A stretch of DNA of 64,000 bases from assembly GCA_017165825.1 (NCBI GenBank), contig CM029379.1, positions 21,901,972 to 21,965,971 of the forward strand. The letters are read 5' to 3'. Of this stretch, positions 11,255-23,076 are shown piece after piece (the first letter of the stretch is position 1; every line of letters begins with the position of its first letter). A program made the position numbers and the translations under genes. The notes under the pieces are model-generated. The model was not told the DNA's origin. It did no database searches and was given only the letters and a program-made list of their open reading frames with translations. Source of the DNA: Hepsetus odoe. Its lineage: Eukaryota; Chordata; Actinopteri; Characiformes; Hepsetidae.

Positions 11255-12486
11255 CTGTTAATTTTCAGAGTTTTACCTTTCCGTGTGAGGAACAGCCTAG
11301 AGGTGTTTGAGCTAAACTGTCACTGTCCCTTTACTGTATTTACAGTAGTGTCAAAGAGAGAGAAAGTGAGAGAGAAATGGAAGGAAAGAAATTTGTTATA
11401 TCCGTGGCTACAGGAGTCATTCATACTGACATGACGACAATCACTTTAACTGCAGAGAATACAGAAAGAAAGTAAGAAAGAAACACAAACACACACACAT
11501 GCACACATGCGCACACACACGGAAGACAAATGCTTAGTAAAAGAAAGGGAAGTGGTCAGTAAAGGCATTAACTTTGTGAGTGATTTAAGATCTGGCCTTG
11601 TGCCAAAAGTGCTTTCTTCATCCATTCTCCTTCTCTCTCTCTTTCTCATCCCCTCTCTTTCTTCCTTTCTCTCTCCTTGCATTATGCTGCCTGTTTGGCC
11701 AGATGCCTGTTGTGGCAGTCCATTGTCCTTCATCTTTTCTTCTTCTTTTTCACATCCCATCTTTCTTTCCGAGCGAGCCACTCAGTGCTGCGTCCCAATT
11801 GACCTATCCTTGATCGGCCCACAAAAGCACTCAACTGTTGCCTGTTGGAGAGCCTTTATGGAATGCTGACAAAAACCTCATGTGACCTTACAAATTTTAA
11901 TGGCCTTTTAGATCCACTATTTGCTATTTTAAAGTTGTCTGCTCTCAGCTGAATATGAATGGAACATGTCACATCTGACAGAAGTCAATACTAGAAAACA
12001 TGTTAGAAGAATGTGATCAATTGCATGAATTAGATTAAAGTTCAAAGAACAGTAACTTTTTATTATAAATTGCACAACAGACATACCTAGGGCTTATGGT
12101 TAGGCATTAGGCCTCATAATTGGAAGGTTGTAGGTTTGGGTCCCAGGCCAGTAGGGTGCCCTGAGGTACCCTTAAGTAAGTTGCCACCCCATCATTGCTC
12201 CTCACTGTTCTGCTGAGTGTATGAGTTAAATGTAGAGATCGATTTTGTTGTGGTGCACTGTATTTGTACTGTATATTCACAATTGCAAATAGTCCCTTTC
12301 ACTTTCATATATTTGGAGGATTTAAGAGAATTGGGGATAAAGTGGAAACAAACACCCCTTAACCATGTAAGTCATATTGTGCACCATTTCATTGAAGCAA
12401 TGTTTGGTTAAAGTCATTATTATGTTCTGTGTTGAGCTCTTTTCATGACATATGCTACTGCACAAACCAGCATAACACACTACCGT

Positions 12487-12763
12487 TGTCACAGTCTGTC
12501 GTGCCTGTGGTTCCGGTTGGGCACAACGGATGGCGCTCTGTTCTGACTGAGCACACCTGGGCTCATGGAGACACAGGTGTGCTTCATTGGGGCTGCTATT
12601 TAAGCCCCAGTGAGTCAGAACAGAGCGCTGTCCATTAACGAGGCAAAGCCTAATAGTTAATGGTGGCACTTTTGGTTCTATGTTTTGGTTTATGTTCAAT
12701 AAAGTTACGTTCCGGATTACTGGCTCAGCGCTGACGTCCTACCCTCACCACGCCACCGTTACA
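12487..12763 (+). mobile_element. solo LTR, second copy within tandem block
   Basis: It is identical to 9499-9775 except for one visible substitution near its 3' end (ccttccctc versus cctaccctc). It exists only because the whole block is duplicated; it is not an independent insertion. Confidence 0.72.
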
Positions 12764-13094
12764 ACCATAAAGTCTGGAAGCAGAGTAAAGGCTATCTTGC
12801 TTAAAAGTGACTAATTGTCTTAAAATATACTTAACAAAACAAATGCAGATTTTAGTCATGTCCAGTGTAAACCATTGTCCAGCATCTTTATAGTCTAGTA
12901 AAGATTTTAGAAATGGTTTAATATAGTAGTATATGAAAGCAATACACCAGACATCAGACAAACAGTCTGATTTATTGATTGTGAATGTTACTATAACCAG
13001 TTATAACATTCCAAAATCATTTCAGTCAAATGTTAGAGTGTGCCTTAAATTGAACTTTACACCCCAGATTAAGGCCAGAATAGATCACAGTCAT

Positions 13095-13330
13095 CCATCC
13101 ATCCATTTTCTGCCAAACGGGGTCGGGGGGGGAGTGCTGGTGTCCAGCCCAGCGCACACAGGGTGAGGACGGGGGACGCACCCTGGACAGGTCGCCAGCC
13201 CATCGCAGGGAGGAGCAGAACGGGGACGGCACCTTGCTCAAGGGTACCTCAGGGCAACCCATTGGGAAGGGGTTCGAACACCCGATCCGCTGATCATGCG
13301 GCCAACGCCCTAACCACTAGGCCACCACTG
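13095..13330 (-). mobile_element. full-length SINE, second copy within tandem block
   Basis: It is the same element as 10107-10342, with the same TAGATCACAGTCAT flanks shifted by 2988 bp. Confidence 0.85.
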
Positions 13331-13849
13331 TAGATCACAGTCATTGGGTATAAATGAAACATTGTAGCAGCAGAACATTCAAATCCTCATTAATCTTAAC
13401 AGACATTCAACTTTGAACCAGATTTCGGTCCTGTCTATATCTGAATAACCATCTGTGGCTCTGCCAGAGTTATCGACTCCACATTGACCCCACCTTCAAA
13501 GTGCAGTGGTGTGTGTGATTCTGATTGTGTTTTGGTGGGTTTAAATTCTTATCGCTACTGACCTGAAGCCTCCACTCCACTGATAACACAGGAGATGGCC
13601 TGGCTCAGACAGATGACCTTTGCTATCCTAAGGAGGAAAATGTAGTACATTTTTAAGTAGTATTTTAAGGTTCGCATGTGTGTTTATATGACTGAACATA
13701 CTGACTTTGTAGAAAAGCAACATAACTGATAAATTATCAAAACTATTTCTTCTTGGATATTGAGGTTAAGATTAGCATAAGGCCTGGATTTAGATTTCAT
13801 TTTTAATAATGAAGGTCCTCTGTGTGCTGAGGTCTCGAATTTACAAGAC

Positions 13850-14400
13850 CTGTCAGGGTGTACTGTGGTATCTGGCAGCGGATCTGTAAGCTGTGAGGCA
13901 GAGTTGCAGCAGATCGGACTCGTTCCAGCACATCTCACAGATGCTTGATCAGATTGAGATCTGGGGATTGGGGCTAGGGCAATACCTTCAACTCAAACCA
14001 TTCTTGAGCAACATGTTCAGTGCTGCAGGGTTCATTATCTTGCTAAAGGGGCCACTGCCATGAGAGAGGGAAAGAGATTGCGCGACCCTGTACCAAGATG
14101 TTTAGATTGGTGGCATATGTCAAATAGACATCTACATGAACGCTTGGACCCAAGAAACATTGCTCAGAGCATTAATCGCCCTCCACTGGCTTGCCTTCTT
14201 CCCACTGTGTATTTTTGGTGCTATCACTTCCCAGGTTGATGCAGCACACATACTAAGCTATCCATGTGATGTACAAGAAGATAGGCCCCTTGAACCAGGA
14301 AAATTTCTTCCATCCTTCCAATTTTCAGTTCTTTTCATGTCTTTTAGTTGCATTAAACACACTGGGTACAGAACTGACAGTTCACCTACCATCAGACATC
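13850..14400 (-). mobile_element. Tc1-like transposon fragment, reverse orientation
   Basis: On the - strand the segment resembles the widespread fish Tc1 element also seen at 47551-48484. Shared landmarks include stretches equivalent to 'caagaaggcaagcc' and to the 'attgctcagagcatt' block of its transposase region. Reading frames are broken throughout and no terminal repeats were found, so this is an internal fragment. Confidence 0.55.
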
Positions 14401-14734
14401 CACATGCTTAGTTGTGATACATAATATTCAGGGGGGCAAATAGATACATACACCATAGCTGTTGATCCAAAACATCATATTTCCAAAATGGCAACTTAAA
14501 AAGAAATGGAGAAAAATGAATTTTTAATATGAATAACTGTAAGGAAGTATATAGAAATTTAACCAACTAGTTTAAAGGGAATGCTGTAGGTTTTGGCAGA
14601 GCAACCTTATAAGTGCTGAAGTTAAAATGATTGAAAAGCTAAAGCTGAAACTGAATTATCTGCCAGCAAAAAGAGGTTGCAAGCTGTGTCATCTTCCAGC
14701 AGGACTGTTACTTAGTAATTAATTTAATAAATCT

Positions 14735-16945
14735 TTTTCTTTCCGCTGTTTCGGCCATTTAGGGGTTGCCATAGTGGATCTACCATCTCAATTTTTTCCA
14801 GTCCTCTGCATCTTCCTCCTTCAAACCATCACCTGCATGTCCTTTCTCACCACGTCCATAAACCTCCTTTGGTCTTCCTCTTTTCCTCTTTCCTGGCAGC
14901 TCCATTGTCAACATCCTTCTCTCAATATAATCCTCATCTCTCCTCTGGACATGTCCAAACCAACACAACCTTGCTTCTCGAATTTTGTCTCCAAAATGTC
15001 TAACCTGCGCTGACCCTCTAATATACTCATTTCTAATCCTGTCTATCCTCATCACACCCAACGGACATCTCATCATCTTTAACTCTGACACCTCCAGCTC
15101 TGCCTCCTGCCTTTTTGTCAGTGCCACCTGATCTGCAGTGCCAGTCTGCAACCCATACAACATAGCTGGTCTCACTTTCCTATAAACCTTCCCTTTTACT
15201 CTAGCTGGTTCCCGTCTGTCACAAATCACTCCAGCCACTCTTCTCCACCTATTCCAACCTGCCTGCACTCTCTTCTTCACCTCTCTTCTACACTTGCTGT
15301 TACTCTGAATTGTTGATCCAAAGTATTTAAACTCCTCCACCTTTGTCACCTCTACTCCCTGCATCGTAACCACTCCATTTTCCTCCTTTTCATTCACACT
15401 CATGTATTCTGCCTTTGACCTTGACCTTTGTCCTTTCATTCCCTTCCTCTCTAGAGCATACCTCTCCAGGTTCTCCACAAGCTGCTCTCTACTCTCACTA
15501 CAGTTCACAATATCATCAGCAAACATCATCTTCAGAACCTCCTGTATAACCTTGTCAGTCAACCTGTCCAATACTATTGCGAACAAGAATGGGCTCAGCA
15601 CTGATCCTTGATGTAATCCAACCTCTACCTTAAATGCATCTTCTATCTCTCATTCTCTTCATTCATCAGCCCCTAAAAGTACTCCTTCCATCTGCTCAAC
15701 ATGTTCTGTTCACCTGTGAGTACGTTTCCATTTCTATCCTTTATCGCCCTGACCTGCTGCACATTTTTCCCAGCTCTGTTTCTCTGTCTAGTCAATCAGT
15801 ATGGGTCCTTTTCTCCCTCTTTACTGTTCAACTCCTCATACAATTCACCAAACACCTTAGCCTTCACCACTGCATTCTTCGCCCTGCGCTTCATCTCCTT
15901 CATCTTCATCTCTCTGACTGTCCCACTTCTTCTTTGCCTCCCTCTTCTTCTGTATACACTCTTGGACTTCTGGGTTCCACCACCAGGTTTCCTTATCCTT
16001 CTTCCTTCCAGATGTCACACCAAGAACCTTTCTAGCTATCTGCATTATCACTTCTGCAGTAGTTTCCCAGCAATCTGGTAACTCTTCAGCACCTCCTAGT
16101 GGCCGTGTTAACTCCTGCCTGTTAGTGAAAGTGAAAGTGAAAGTGACAACCCTCGTCATTGCGAGGTCACAGCACTGCACACCATGAACCACAACGAAAT
16201 TGGACCTCTGCTTTTAACCCATACACACAAACACCGTGCAGCAGTGGGCAGCTATTGAAAGTGCCCGGGGAGCAGTGACGGGTACGGTACCTTGCTCAGG
16301 GGTACCTCTGGGCAACCTACTTTTGAGGGAATCGAACCCACAATCTTCCAATGCGGGGCCAACTCCCTAACCACTAGGCCACCACTGCCCATAAGCACTA
16401 ACAACATTCATTATCACACTTTCAACTTCCAGCTTCAAACTCATCACCCTCCCTGACACCCTCTTCACTTCCACATACTCTCCACATAATCTTCCTTCAG
16501 GATAACACCTACCCCATTCCTCCTCCTATTCACACCATGATAAAACAATGTAAACCCTCCTCCAACACCTGGCCTTACTACGCTTCCATCTAGTCTCTTG
16601 CACACATCAGCCTTCTTCCTCTCCATCATATTCGCTAATTCTCTACCTTTACCAGTAATGCTGCCAACATTCGAAGTTCCTACCCTCATTTCCACTCTCC
16701 TCCAGTTCCTTCTCTCCTCCTCTCTCCAGGCATGCTTTCCTCCTCTTCTTCTTCTTCTCCTTTGGCCAACAGTAGCCCAGTTTCCACCAGCACCCTGTAG
16801 GCTAACAGCACTGGTGGCGGTCGTTGTTAACCCGGGCCTCGACCGATCCAGTATGGAATTCTGTTTCGTTGTCTGCATATTGATTTGGCAAAAGTTTTAC
16901 TCTAGATGCCCTTCCTGACGTAACCCTCCCCAGGAGGGAGGCTTG
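14735..16945 (-). pseudogene. RTE-like LINE, defective, antisense to nrxn2
   Basis: Reading the - strand from about 16945: a block at 16878-16465 contains R-V-G-T-S-N-V-G-S-I-T-G-K-G and later F-Y-H-G-V-N-R-R-R-N-G-V-G-V, the start of an apurinic-type endonuclease domain. A linker segment at 16090-15857 has E-T-W-W-W-N-P-E-V-Q. The frame at 15601-14780 (273 aa) covers the end of the reverse transcriptase, including F-A-D-D, the catalytic aspartate pair, followed by the C-terminal region with C-W-F-G-H-V-Q-R-R-D and G-K-R-K-R-G-R-P-K. The endonuclease C-terminus and the first half of the reverse transcriptase are missing or frameshifted, and a SINE occupies 16125-16390. It therefore cannot encode a working protein. 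The clade assignment (RTE or a close relative) rests on these motifs only. Confidence 0.82.
16125..16390 (-). mobile_element. tRNA-headed SINE (tail type A) inside the LINE
   Basis: On the - strand it starts GGGCAGTGGTGGCCTAGTGG, passes a box B-like GGGTTCGATTCCC, the 'ggtacccctgagcaaggtac' block and CACTGCTCCCCGGGC, and ends with tail A ('cgttgtggttcatggtgtgc', then GTGACCTCGCAATGACGAGG) and a short (CTTTCA)n. Flanking LINE sequence is present on both sides, but no convincing target duplication was found. Confidence 0.85.
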
Positions 16946-17482
16946 AGACGATCATGAAGAAATACATTGGCTTGTGAATCCCTAGTCTAGTCGCTGGGTT
17001 AATTCATTTAATAAATAAATTAATTAAAAGAAAAAGATTCAAGGAAAATTTGAGAAAATTTGGCTAAGAAATTTGCAGAAAAATTAATGTGAGGGAAAAT
17101 TGTGATAACATTTACAGAAAAAAAAAATGTTGTTTGTTTTAATTTAATAACTGGCTGCAAAAGATATTTTCACTGTAAAATCAACAATATATGTAATCTG
17201 GCCAAGACCAAACTTTTGTACATGCATGCTAGGGCAGCTGAATTTTTTTTCAACTACAGTAAAATTAAATAAATAAAAACGTAAAATCTACTGACAGCGA
17301 CAACATATAAATGTGTGTGTAAAGGACCGATTTTCTTTCCCTTCAGCTCTGTGTGTGGCTGCTACTGCGTCTTAGAGAATTTGACTGCTTCTGAGTTTGA
17401 CTTCCATAACAAGAGACAGAGGTGGCTTTTATGTGCACTTTTTGGAGTGGAAAGATTAAGTAAAGAAGTAGGGAAGTTCAAG

Positions 17483-17484
17483 AC

Positions 17485-17521
<37 letters not shown>
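17483..17521. repeat. (GA)n microsatellite in a purine-rich stretch
   Basis: A GA run is embedded in a purine-rich segment that extends to about 17610. Confidence 0.9.
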
Positions 17522-17525
<4 letters not shown>

Positions 17526-17823
17526 GGGAAAGAGAGAGAGAGTGAGTGGGACAGACGGGGTGAGGTGTAGGAGAGATTTGGAGAGAAAAAGAAAGAGAAA
17601 GGGATAAACCTCTATGGCTGTCTCTTTATATCGTGTCAGTTTTACCTTCCTCTAAGCGTTCAGTCTGAGAACACACACTCATTAAATCAGTGGATATACT
17701 GCAGTCTCGCTGCAGATAGCAGATATGATACGACACGATAAAGTGCCAAATTGCATTAGCCTCAAATGCTATGTGAACCTGATTATTTTTCACACTGATG
17801 TAATCATAGATAAACACTAGAAG

Positions 17824-17824
<1 letters not shown>

Positions 17825-17859
<35 letters not shown>
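17825..17859. repeat. (CA)n microsatellite
   Basis: An uninterrupted CA run; a second one lies at 18002-18044. Confidence 0.97.
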
Positions 17860-17861
<2 letters not shown>

Positions 17862-17998
17862 ACACTTACAATGTCTTCAGACTTTATATTTCCTGATTCG
17901 AACATGTACAAGTTCCCTCTTTATATTAAAAAATCTCAGATTTCTCCCTTAACATTCTATTTGAATTTAATTTAACATGATTTTAGCCTAAAACCATT

Positions 17999-18001
<3 letters not shown>

Positions 18002-18044
<43 letters not shown>
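18002..18044. repeat. (CA)n microsatellite
   Basis: An uninterrupted CA run of about 21 units. Confidence 0.97.
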
Positions 18045-18046
<2 letters not shown>

Positions 18047-18711
18047 AATACCAATCTGAATCTTTCTCCATGTCTTTGCTTTAAAATTCTGAATTCACAA
18101 GTTTCATTAGCAGACCAGTCATAGTTTCACCTTCACTTAAAGAGGAATTCCACAGATTTCCTAACATTTCTGTGCAGGTTAATTTTGCAGAGCGGATGGG
18201 TGTAAATGCCCTATTCAAGGGAAACTTGCTGAATGAGAATTTCTCTCCGTGGTAATGAATGGAACTGGACATCTGAAGTGTTTGATGCTTCTAGAAGCTC
18301 AGGTAACACATGTTAAGGTTACAAATGTGCTGCTCAATGACTAACATTATACTTAATCTGACAGTAGATTATCTAATTATGGTGGGAGATGCAGTGCTAG
18401 TTCAGGATAGTTAAATAAAATGGTGCCTTTTATTACAACCATAATAACCCCTGGGCTCTGTTACAACCACATGAAATCTGAGCTGGTAGGCTTCTTGATT
18501 ATAACTCATTGTTCATCAAACCCACTTTAAGGGATATATAATATAATATATAAAATTGTGTAATGGGGCACCAGTTCTTTATTAAGAAATGATCAGATAA
18601 TCTTGCTTTTATTTATCTTTGGAAAAGAAAGTAATGCAATTGCAAGTAAACAAAAACTAACCTTGATTTATTCAATAAACAAAAGATATCAACAAAAATG
18701 TGTATTCTAAG

Positions 18712-19766
18712 TGAGGAAAAAGTTAGGACACCCAACTCCCTAATTGCTAGTGTTATCCCCCTTTGGCTGAAATAACCGCAGGGAGACACTTCTTGCAGCA
18801 TCTATCAAGAAAAGTGGAAGAATGAAGAATGAAGAATTCTTCAAGCTGTGAGAAGTTTGAGGGGTTTCTTGCATGTACAGCCTGTTTCAAGTCACCCCAC
18901 AGCATCTCAATGGTATCAATGGTAGCATCTCCAGGACTCTCCATTTCTTAGTTTTTTTAGCCAGTCCTTGGTGCCCCCACCGGGGCAGCGGTGGCCTAGT
19001 GGTGAGGGAGTTGACCCTGCATCGGAAGATTGGGGGTTCGATTCCCTCACAAGTAGGTTGCCCTGAGGTACTCCTGAGCAAGGTACCGTCCCCATCACTG
19101 CTCCCCGGGCGCTTTCAATAGCTGCCCACTGCTGCACGGTGTTTGTGTGCATGGGTTAAAAGCAGAGGTCCAATTTCGTTGTGGTTCATGGTTTGCAGTG
19201 CTGTGACCTCGCAATGACAAGGGTTGTCACTTTCATTTACTGGTATGTTTTGGGTCATTGTCATGTTGTAGGGTCCAGTTCCACTTCAACTCTCATGTGC
19301 TTACAGATGACCTCACATGTTCCTCAAGCACCCTCTGATACACTGTAGAATACATGGTAGATTCTGTGATGGTGAGCTGGCCAGGTCCTGCTGCAGAAAA
19401 GCATTTCCAAACCATGACAGTTCCACCTCCATGCTTCACAGTTGGTATGAGGTTCTTTTCTTGGAATGCTGTACTTGGTTTATGCCAGACATGTCCTCTG
19501 TTCTGGTATCCAGATAATTCAATTTCAGAATCATCTGTCCAAAGAATGTTTTTCCAGAAGTCCTGGCCTTTGTCTATGTTCTCTCTGGCTTCAGTGTGAC
19601 CTTGATGTTTCTCTTAGAGAGCCAAGGTTTCCTCCTTGCACGCCTCCCATGCAAGTTAAAGTTGTGCAGTCTCTTTCTGATTATAGAGGCACTTTCACAA
19701 CAACAGTACCATGAGCCTGCTGTGGGTCCCTTAATGACATTTCAGGGTTTTTGGAGACTTCTTTTA

Positions 19767-19768
<2 letters not shown>
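18712..19768 (-). pseudogene. Tc1-like transposase remnant, split by a SINE
   Basis: On the - strand the right-hand part (19740-19246) contains frames equivalent to a transposase catalytic region, ending with W-N-W-T-L-Q-H-D-N-D-P-K-H, the second catalytic aspartate motif of the DDE domain. The left-hand part (18975-18753) continues with D-W-L-K-K-L and I-E-M-L-W-G-D-L-K-Q-A-V, the C-terminal region carrying the last catalytic acid. The terminal phrase GGTGTCCTAACTTTTTCCTC near 18712 is a typical Tc1 end. The intervening 18982-19245 is a SINE in the opposite orientation. Frameshifts and the insertion make it inactive. Confidence 0.8.
18982..19245 (+). mobile_element. tRNA-headed SINE (tail type A) inside a Tc1 element
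   Basis: The head is GGGCAGCGGTGGCCTAGTGG with box B-like GGGGGTTCGATTCCC. It is followed by 'gttgccctgaggtactcctg', CACTGCTCCCCGGGCG and tail A, ending near GTTGTCACTTTCATTTAC. It interrupts the transposase frame between the K-D-W-L-K region and the D-P-K-H region. It is one of the best preserved type A copies here. Confidence 0.88.

Positions 19769-19824
<56 letters not shown>
19769..19824. repeat. (TA)n microsatellite
   Basis: A pure AT/TA run directly abutting the Tc1 remnant. Confidence 0.97.
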
Positions 19825-19827
<3 letters not shown>

Positions 19828-20045
19828 TTTGTCATAAAAGTAAGACAACTCTCTGTGCAGTGTGTGTGAGTGTGTGAGAGATGAATATCTTTTTTACAGA
19901 GAGATAGATATTTGGCAACCTATCTCTGCCACATGACTGTGCCTACTCCCCTGGCACACACACACACAAACAAAAAAACAAAGAGGGCCTGGTGCCCAGG
20001 AAGCGCATGAGTAATCATGTGTGAAGGGTGAATGAGGCTGATTAA

Positions 20046-20047
<2 letters not shown>

Positions 20048-20106
<59 letters not shown>
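20048..20106. repeat. (CA)n microsatellite
   Basis: An uninterrupted CA run of about 29 units. A shorter GA run lies at 20508-20539. Confidence 0.97.
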
Positions 20107-20108
<2 letters not shown>

Positions 20109-20504
20109 AAAGTAGGGAGAGGACTGCATTTCAACTAGTATTCTTTTGTACAATCAGGCCATTATTCATGTTGCACTTTTCAGAAATATAAATAGACCAT
20201 ATTTGGCCAAGAACATCAAAGAACAGAAATGGATATTTATATTTAGAGATAGAAGACTAATGATAGCTCATTACCATCAAATAACATATCACTAAAACTT
20301 ACTTTAATGCATCTGAAATTTCATTTCTCTATTTTTTCATTTACTGGGCTTGTTAATTAAGCCGAAAATATCTGATTCTGCAGGAGACACACGTTAATTA
20401 TTGCGTAGGAACAAACCTTAAAAGAAATCCATGTTTGCAGGAGACTGGGACAAACCTTTCCTTTCCTTTTATGTTTCTTAGTATAGCATGAGAAAGCAAG
20501 ACAG

Positions 20505-20544
<40 letters not shown>

Positions 20545-20910
20545 CTTACTTACCTCCAACAGTGGATTGTCCGATGCATGTCCTCTGTGTGTGGTTGCTG
20601 CAGTGCCAATGGAATGCCAGGCCATTGTATTGGCTGGGGAGATGCCAACCTGATGTAGCCCATCTGCTCCTGCTACCCCTCAGAGCAAGCGATTGAGAGT
20701 CTCTACTTGGAGAGGGAGAGAGAGAGAAGGTTCACAGAAGGTTTAGGCTTTGGGACATTGTGCAGAGATATTGAGAATAAGTGTAGATTGTAGAAGTGTA
20801 GGTTTCTCTCTACAGACAACTACAGAAAAGAGAAAGAATAACCAGAAGACAGTCTGAGCCTGACTTTCTCATATTGGTCAGATATCATTTGCTTTAGCAT
20901 ATACAAGTGT

Positions 20911-20913
<3 letters not shown>

Positions 20914-20975
<62 letters not shown>
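20914..20975. repeat. (TA)n microsatellite in the centre of an imperfect inverted repeat
   Basis: The run is flanked by arms that partly mirror each other: AAGTGTGTTTATA on the left against TATAAACACACACTT on the right, and further out GATATCATTTG against CAAATGATATC. Confidence 0.9.
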
Positions 20976-20978
<3 letters not shown>

Positions 20979-21189
20979 ACACACTTACATATAATACATA
21001 TCCTTGCCAAAAACAAATGATATCCTGATGCTGGATATCCATACTGATATGGAATGGGTAATGTGTTAGGAAGAAAAAGGTGCCACATCATTTGATGAAA
21101 ATTAAATTATCAACCACATAGTCTTAATCTAAAGTCACTAAGAAATGTAAAGGGAAAAACTGGTGCGACAGGCGAGTCTAATTTGCTGA

Positions 21190-22195
21190 AATGTCATTGC
21201 AGCAATCAAAATGGTACTTAGTTGTTTGTATACCACATGCTTGTAGGCGCATGCCTGACAACGCTGGGCTCCTTATGAGATGACGGATGGGGTCTCGGCA
21301 TTCCCTCAGATTCTGACTTCAGTCACCGAGCACCTGGGCAAAGTCTGGAGGCGGTGCCTGGTGGCATCGGAGGACCACCAAACATGATAACCCAGATGCT
21401 TCTAATATTGATTTGAATGTGCGCGTAGAGGCCAGTCAATGGTATCAATTCCCTTCCATCTTCCAGGAACGCCGCATACTTCGTTACATGGAGCCGGCAT
21501 TATCATGCACCTGGAGAGCCCCAGACTCTGCACCAGTGAAGTGTCTAAATAAATAATTGAATGTTTTCATCCCGATACCTAATGGCAGTCAGGGTGTCAT
21601 TGCTTATCCTGCATAGTCTGTGTTCCCTCCATGGACCAACACTGACCCACCACCAACCGATCATGCTGAACAACGTTGCAGGCAGCATAACATTCACCAT
21701 GGCTTCTCCAGACCCTTTCACATCTGTCACATGAGCTCAGAGTGAACCTGCTCATCTGTGAAAGCACACGCCAGTGCAGGACCTGCTAACACCTCTGGTG
21801 TTCTCTGGCAAATGCCAGTCGAGCTCCACGGTGCCAGGAAGTGACCACAGGGCCCACTAGAGAACGTCAGGCCCGCATGTCACTCGTGAAGTCTGTTTCT
21901 AATGGTTTGGTCAGAGACATTCATGCCAGTGGCCCACTGGAGGTCACTTTGTAGGGCAGTCAAAAAAAGATGAGGAGGGAAAAATGTCTGTGGCCTCCAC
22001 CTGCAAAAGCATTCCTGTTTTTGTTGCCCTACTGCTGCCCTTTAGTGCACCTGCTGTTACTACCACCAAACAGTTGGACACTGACGAACAAACTCCTCTG
22101 CGCTTTAATCCGACCACCACATCCCAGAAGTTAAAACTATCTTGATACTATACCGCAGATTAAAAGTGTCCCTTAATTTTTTTATACATATATAA
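21190..22195 (-). pseudogene. Tc1/mariner-like transposase remnant
   Basis: On the - strand the segment at 21730-21545 contains H-R-L-C-R-I-S-N-D-T-L-T-A-I-R-Y-R-D-E, resembling the region before the second catalytic aspartate of a Tc1-like transposase (T-A-V-R-Y-R-D-E in related elements). The right end near 22150-22190, AAGTGTCCCTTAATTTTTTTAT, resembles an element terminus. Stops and frameshifts interrupt the rest. Boundaries are approximate. Confidence 0.55.
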
Positions 22196-22214
22196 TATAT
22201 ATATATTCCCACCA

Positions 22215-22350
22215 CTGTTCCAAATAGTTTGTGGTAGCCAAGATCAAAAGCTTGTGGATTTGAATCCTGGATCAGTAGGTTGCACTGAGGTTCCATTGAG
22301 CAAGTTAGCATCCCATCAATGCCCTGCTGGGTCGGCGAGCCAAATAGCTG
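22215..22350 (+). mobile_element. degenerate tRNA-headed SINE
   Basis: The landmarks TTGAATCCTGGATC (box B-like), AGTAGGTTGCACTGAGGTTC and 'cattgagcaagttagcatcc' occur in the expected order. The head and tail ends are decayed. Confidence 0.5.
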
Positions 22351-22707
22351 TGATGGTAAAGGTGTGCTGAATGACAAATAATCAGTTTCACCTAAAATTA
22401 GCCCATGTATCCAATAAGCTCACTTTAATCCTGAAGTATAAATTGACATGGCATATATGTATATGCTTTTATGAGCCAATTTATTAGACCACTTGTTCTG
22501 CAGCTGTATATACATACACAGCATTAATAATACAATAATATTGTTAATACACACACTCATTTATGCTTAGTGTGCATGCATGCCCGTGGGTGTGATTGAC
22601 AGAGTGTGTGGTTTTTCTATTTCCTTTTTGCCTAGGGAAGTGAATGAGCATCATCTGAATTGCACACATTCCAAATGTTTCTAGTCATAGGAGCACAGTT
22701 CATATTC

Positions 22708-22708
<1 letters not shown>

Positions 22709-22771
<63 letters not shown>
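22709..22771. repeat. (CA)n microsatellite
   Basis: A pure CA run of about 31 units. An interrupted one lies at 23028-23075. Confidence 0.97.
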
Positions 22772-22772
<1 letters not shown>

Positions 22773-23040
22773 TAAATTAACCCACGCATCAAAACCCAGA
22801 GAGATATACAGAGAGAAAAAGGGGTGAAAGGTGAATGAAAGTAGGAAGCAAAAAAAAAAGACACAAAGAGAGATGGACAAGACAAAGAGAAATTCAGGGG
22901 CCCAAAAAAGAGGGGAGGGGTGTCATTTCAGAGTTATCTTATGACAGCATGTCCTAGTCTGACAGCACAATATAATATAGACTAGTATATTGCAGGAAGT
23001 GGCTTCAGACCACATGACTGTTGCTTACACACACACACAC

Positions 23041-23076
<36 letters not shown>

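Larger units (their letters stand above)
10490..13476. repeat. tandem ~2.99-kb segment, copy 2
   Basis: It is the near-identical partner of 7497-10488. The offset between copies falls from 2993 at the start to 2992 after a 1-bp indel and to 2988 after the microsatellite. Unique sequence resumes at 13477. All embedded elements recur: SINE fragment about 10582-10702, CT/TA repeat about 11181-11244, old SINE about 12088-12253, LTR about 12487-12763 and SINE 13095-13330. It is best read as the other haplotype or an unmerged overlap; a true recent duplication is the alternative. Confidence 0.95.

Noticed and set aside
8458..11869. Pairs of 111- and 120-codon frames on both strands, repeated at 11446-11869
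   Set aside because: They are read through purine/pyrimidine-rich DNA in antisense frames; they recur only because the 3-kb block is duplicated, and the peptides are low-complexity.
18982..19030. tRNA gene
   Set aside because: Box A- and box B-like sequences are present, but they form the head of a SINE repeated many times in the window and do not fold as a complete tRNA with an anticodon arm by eye.
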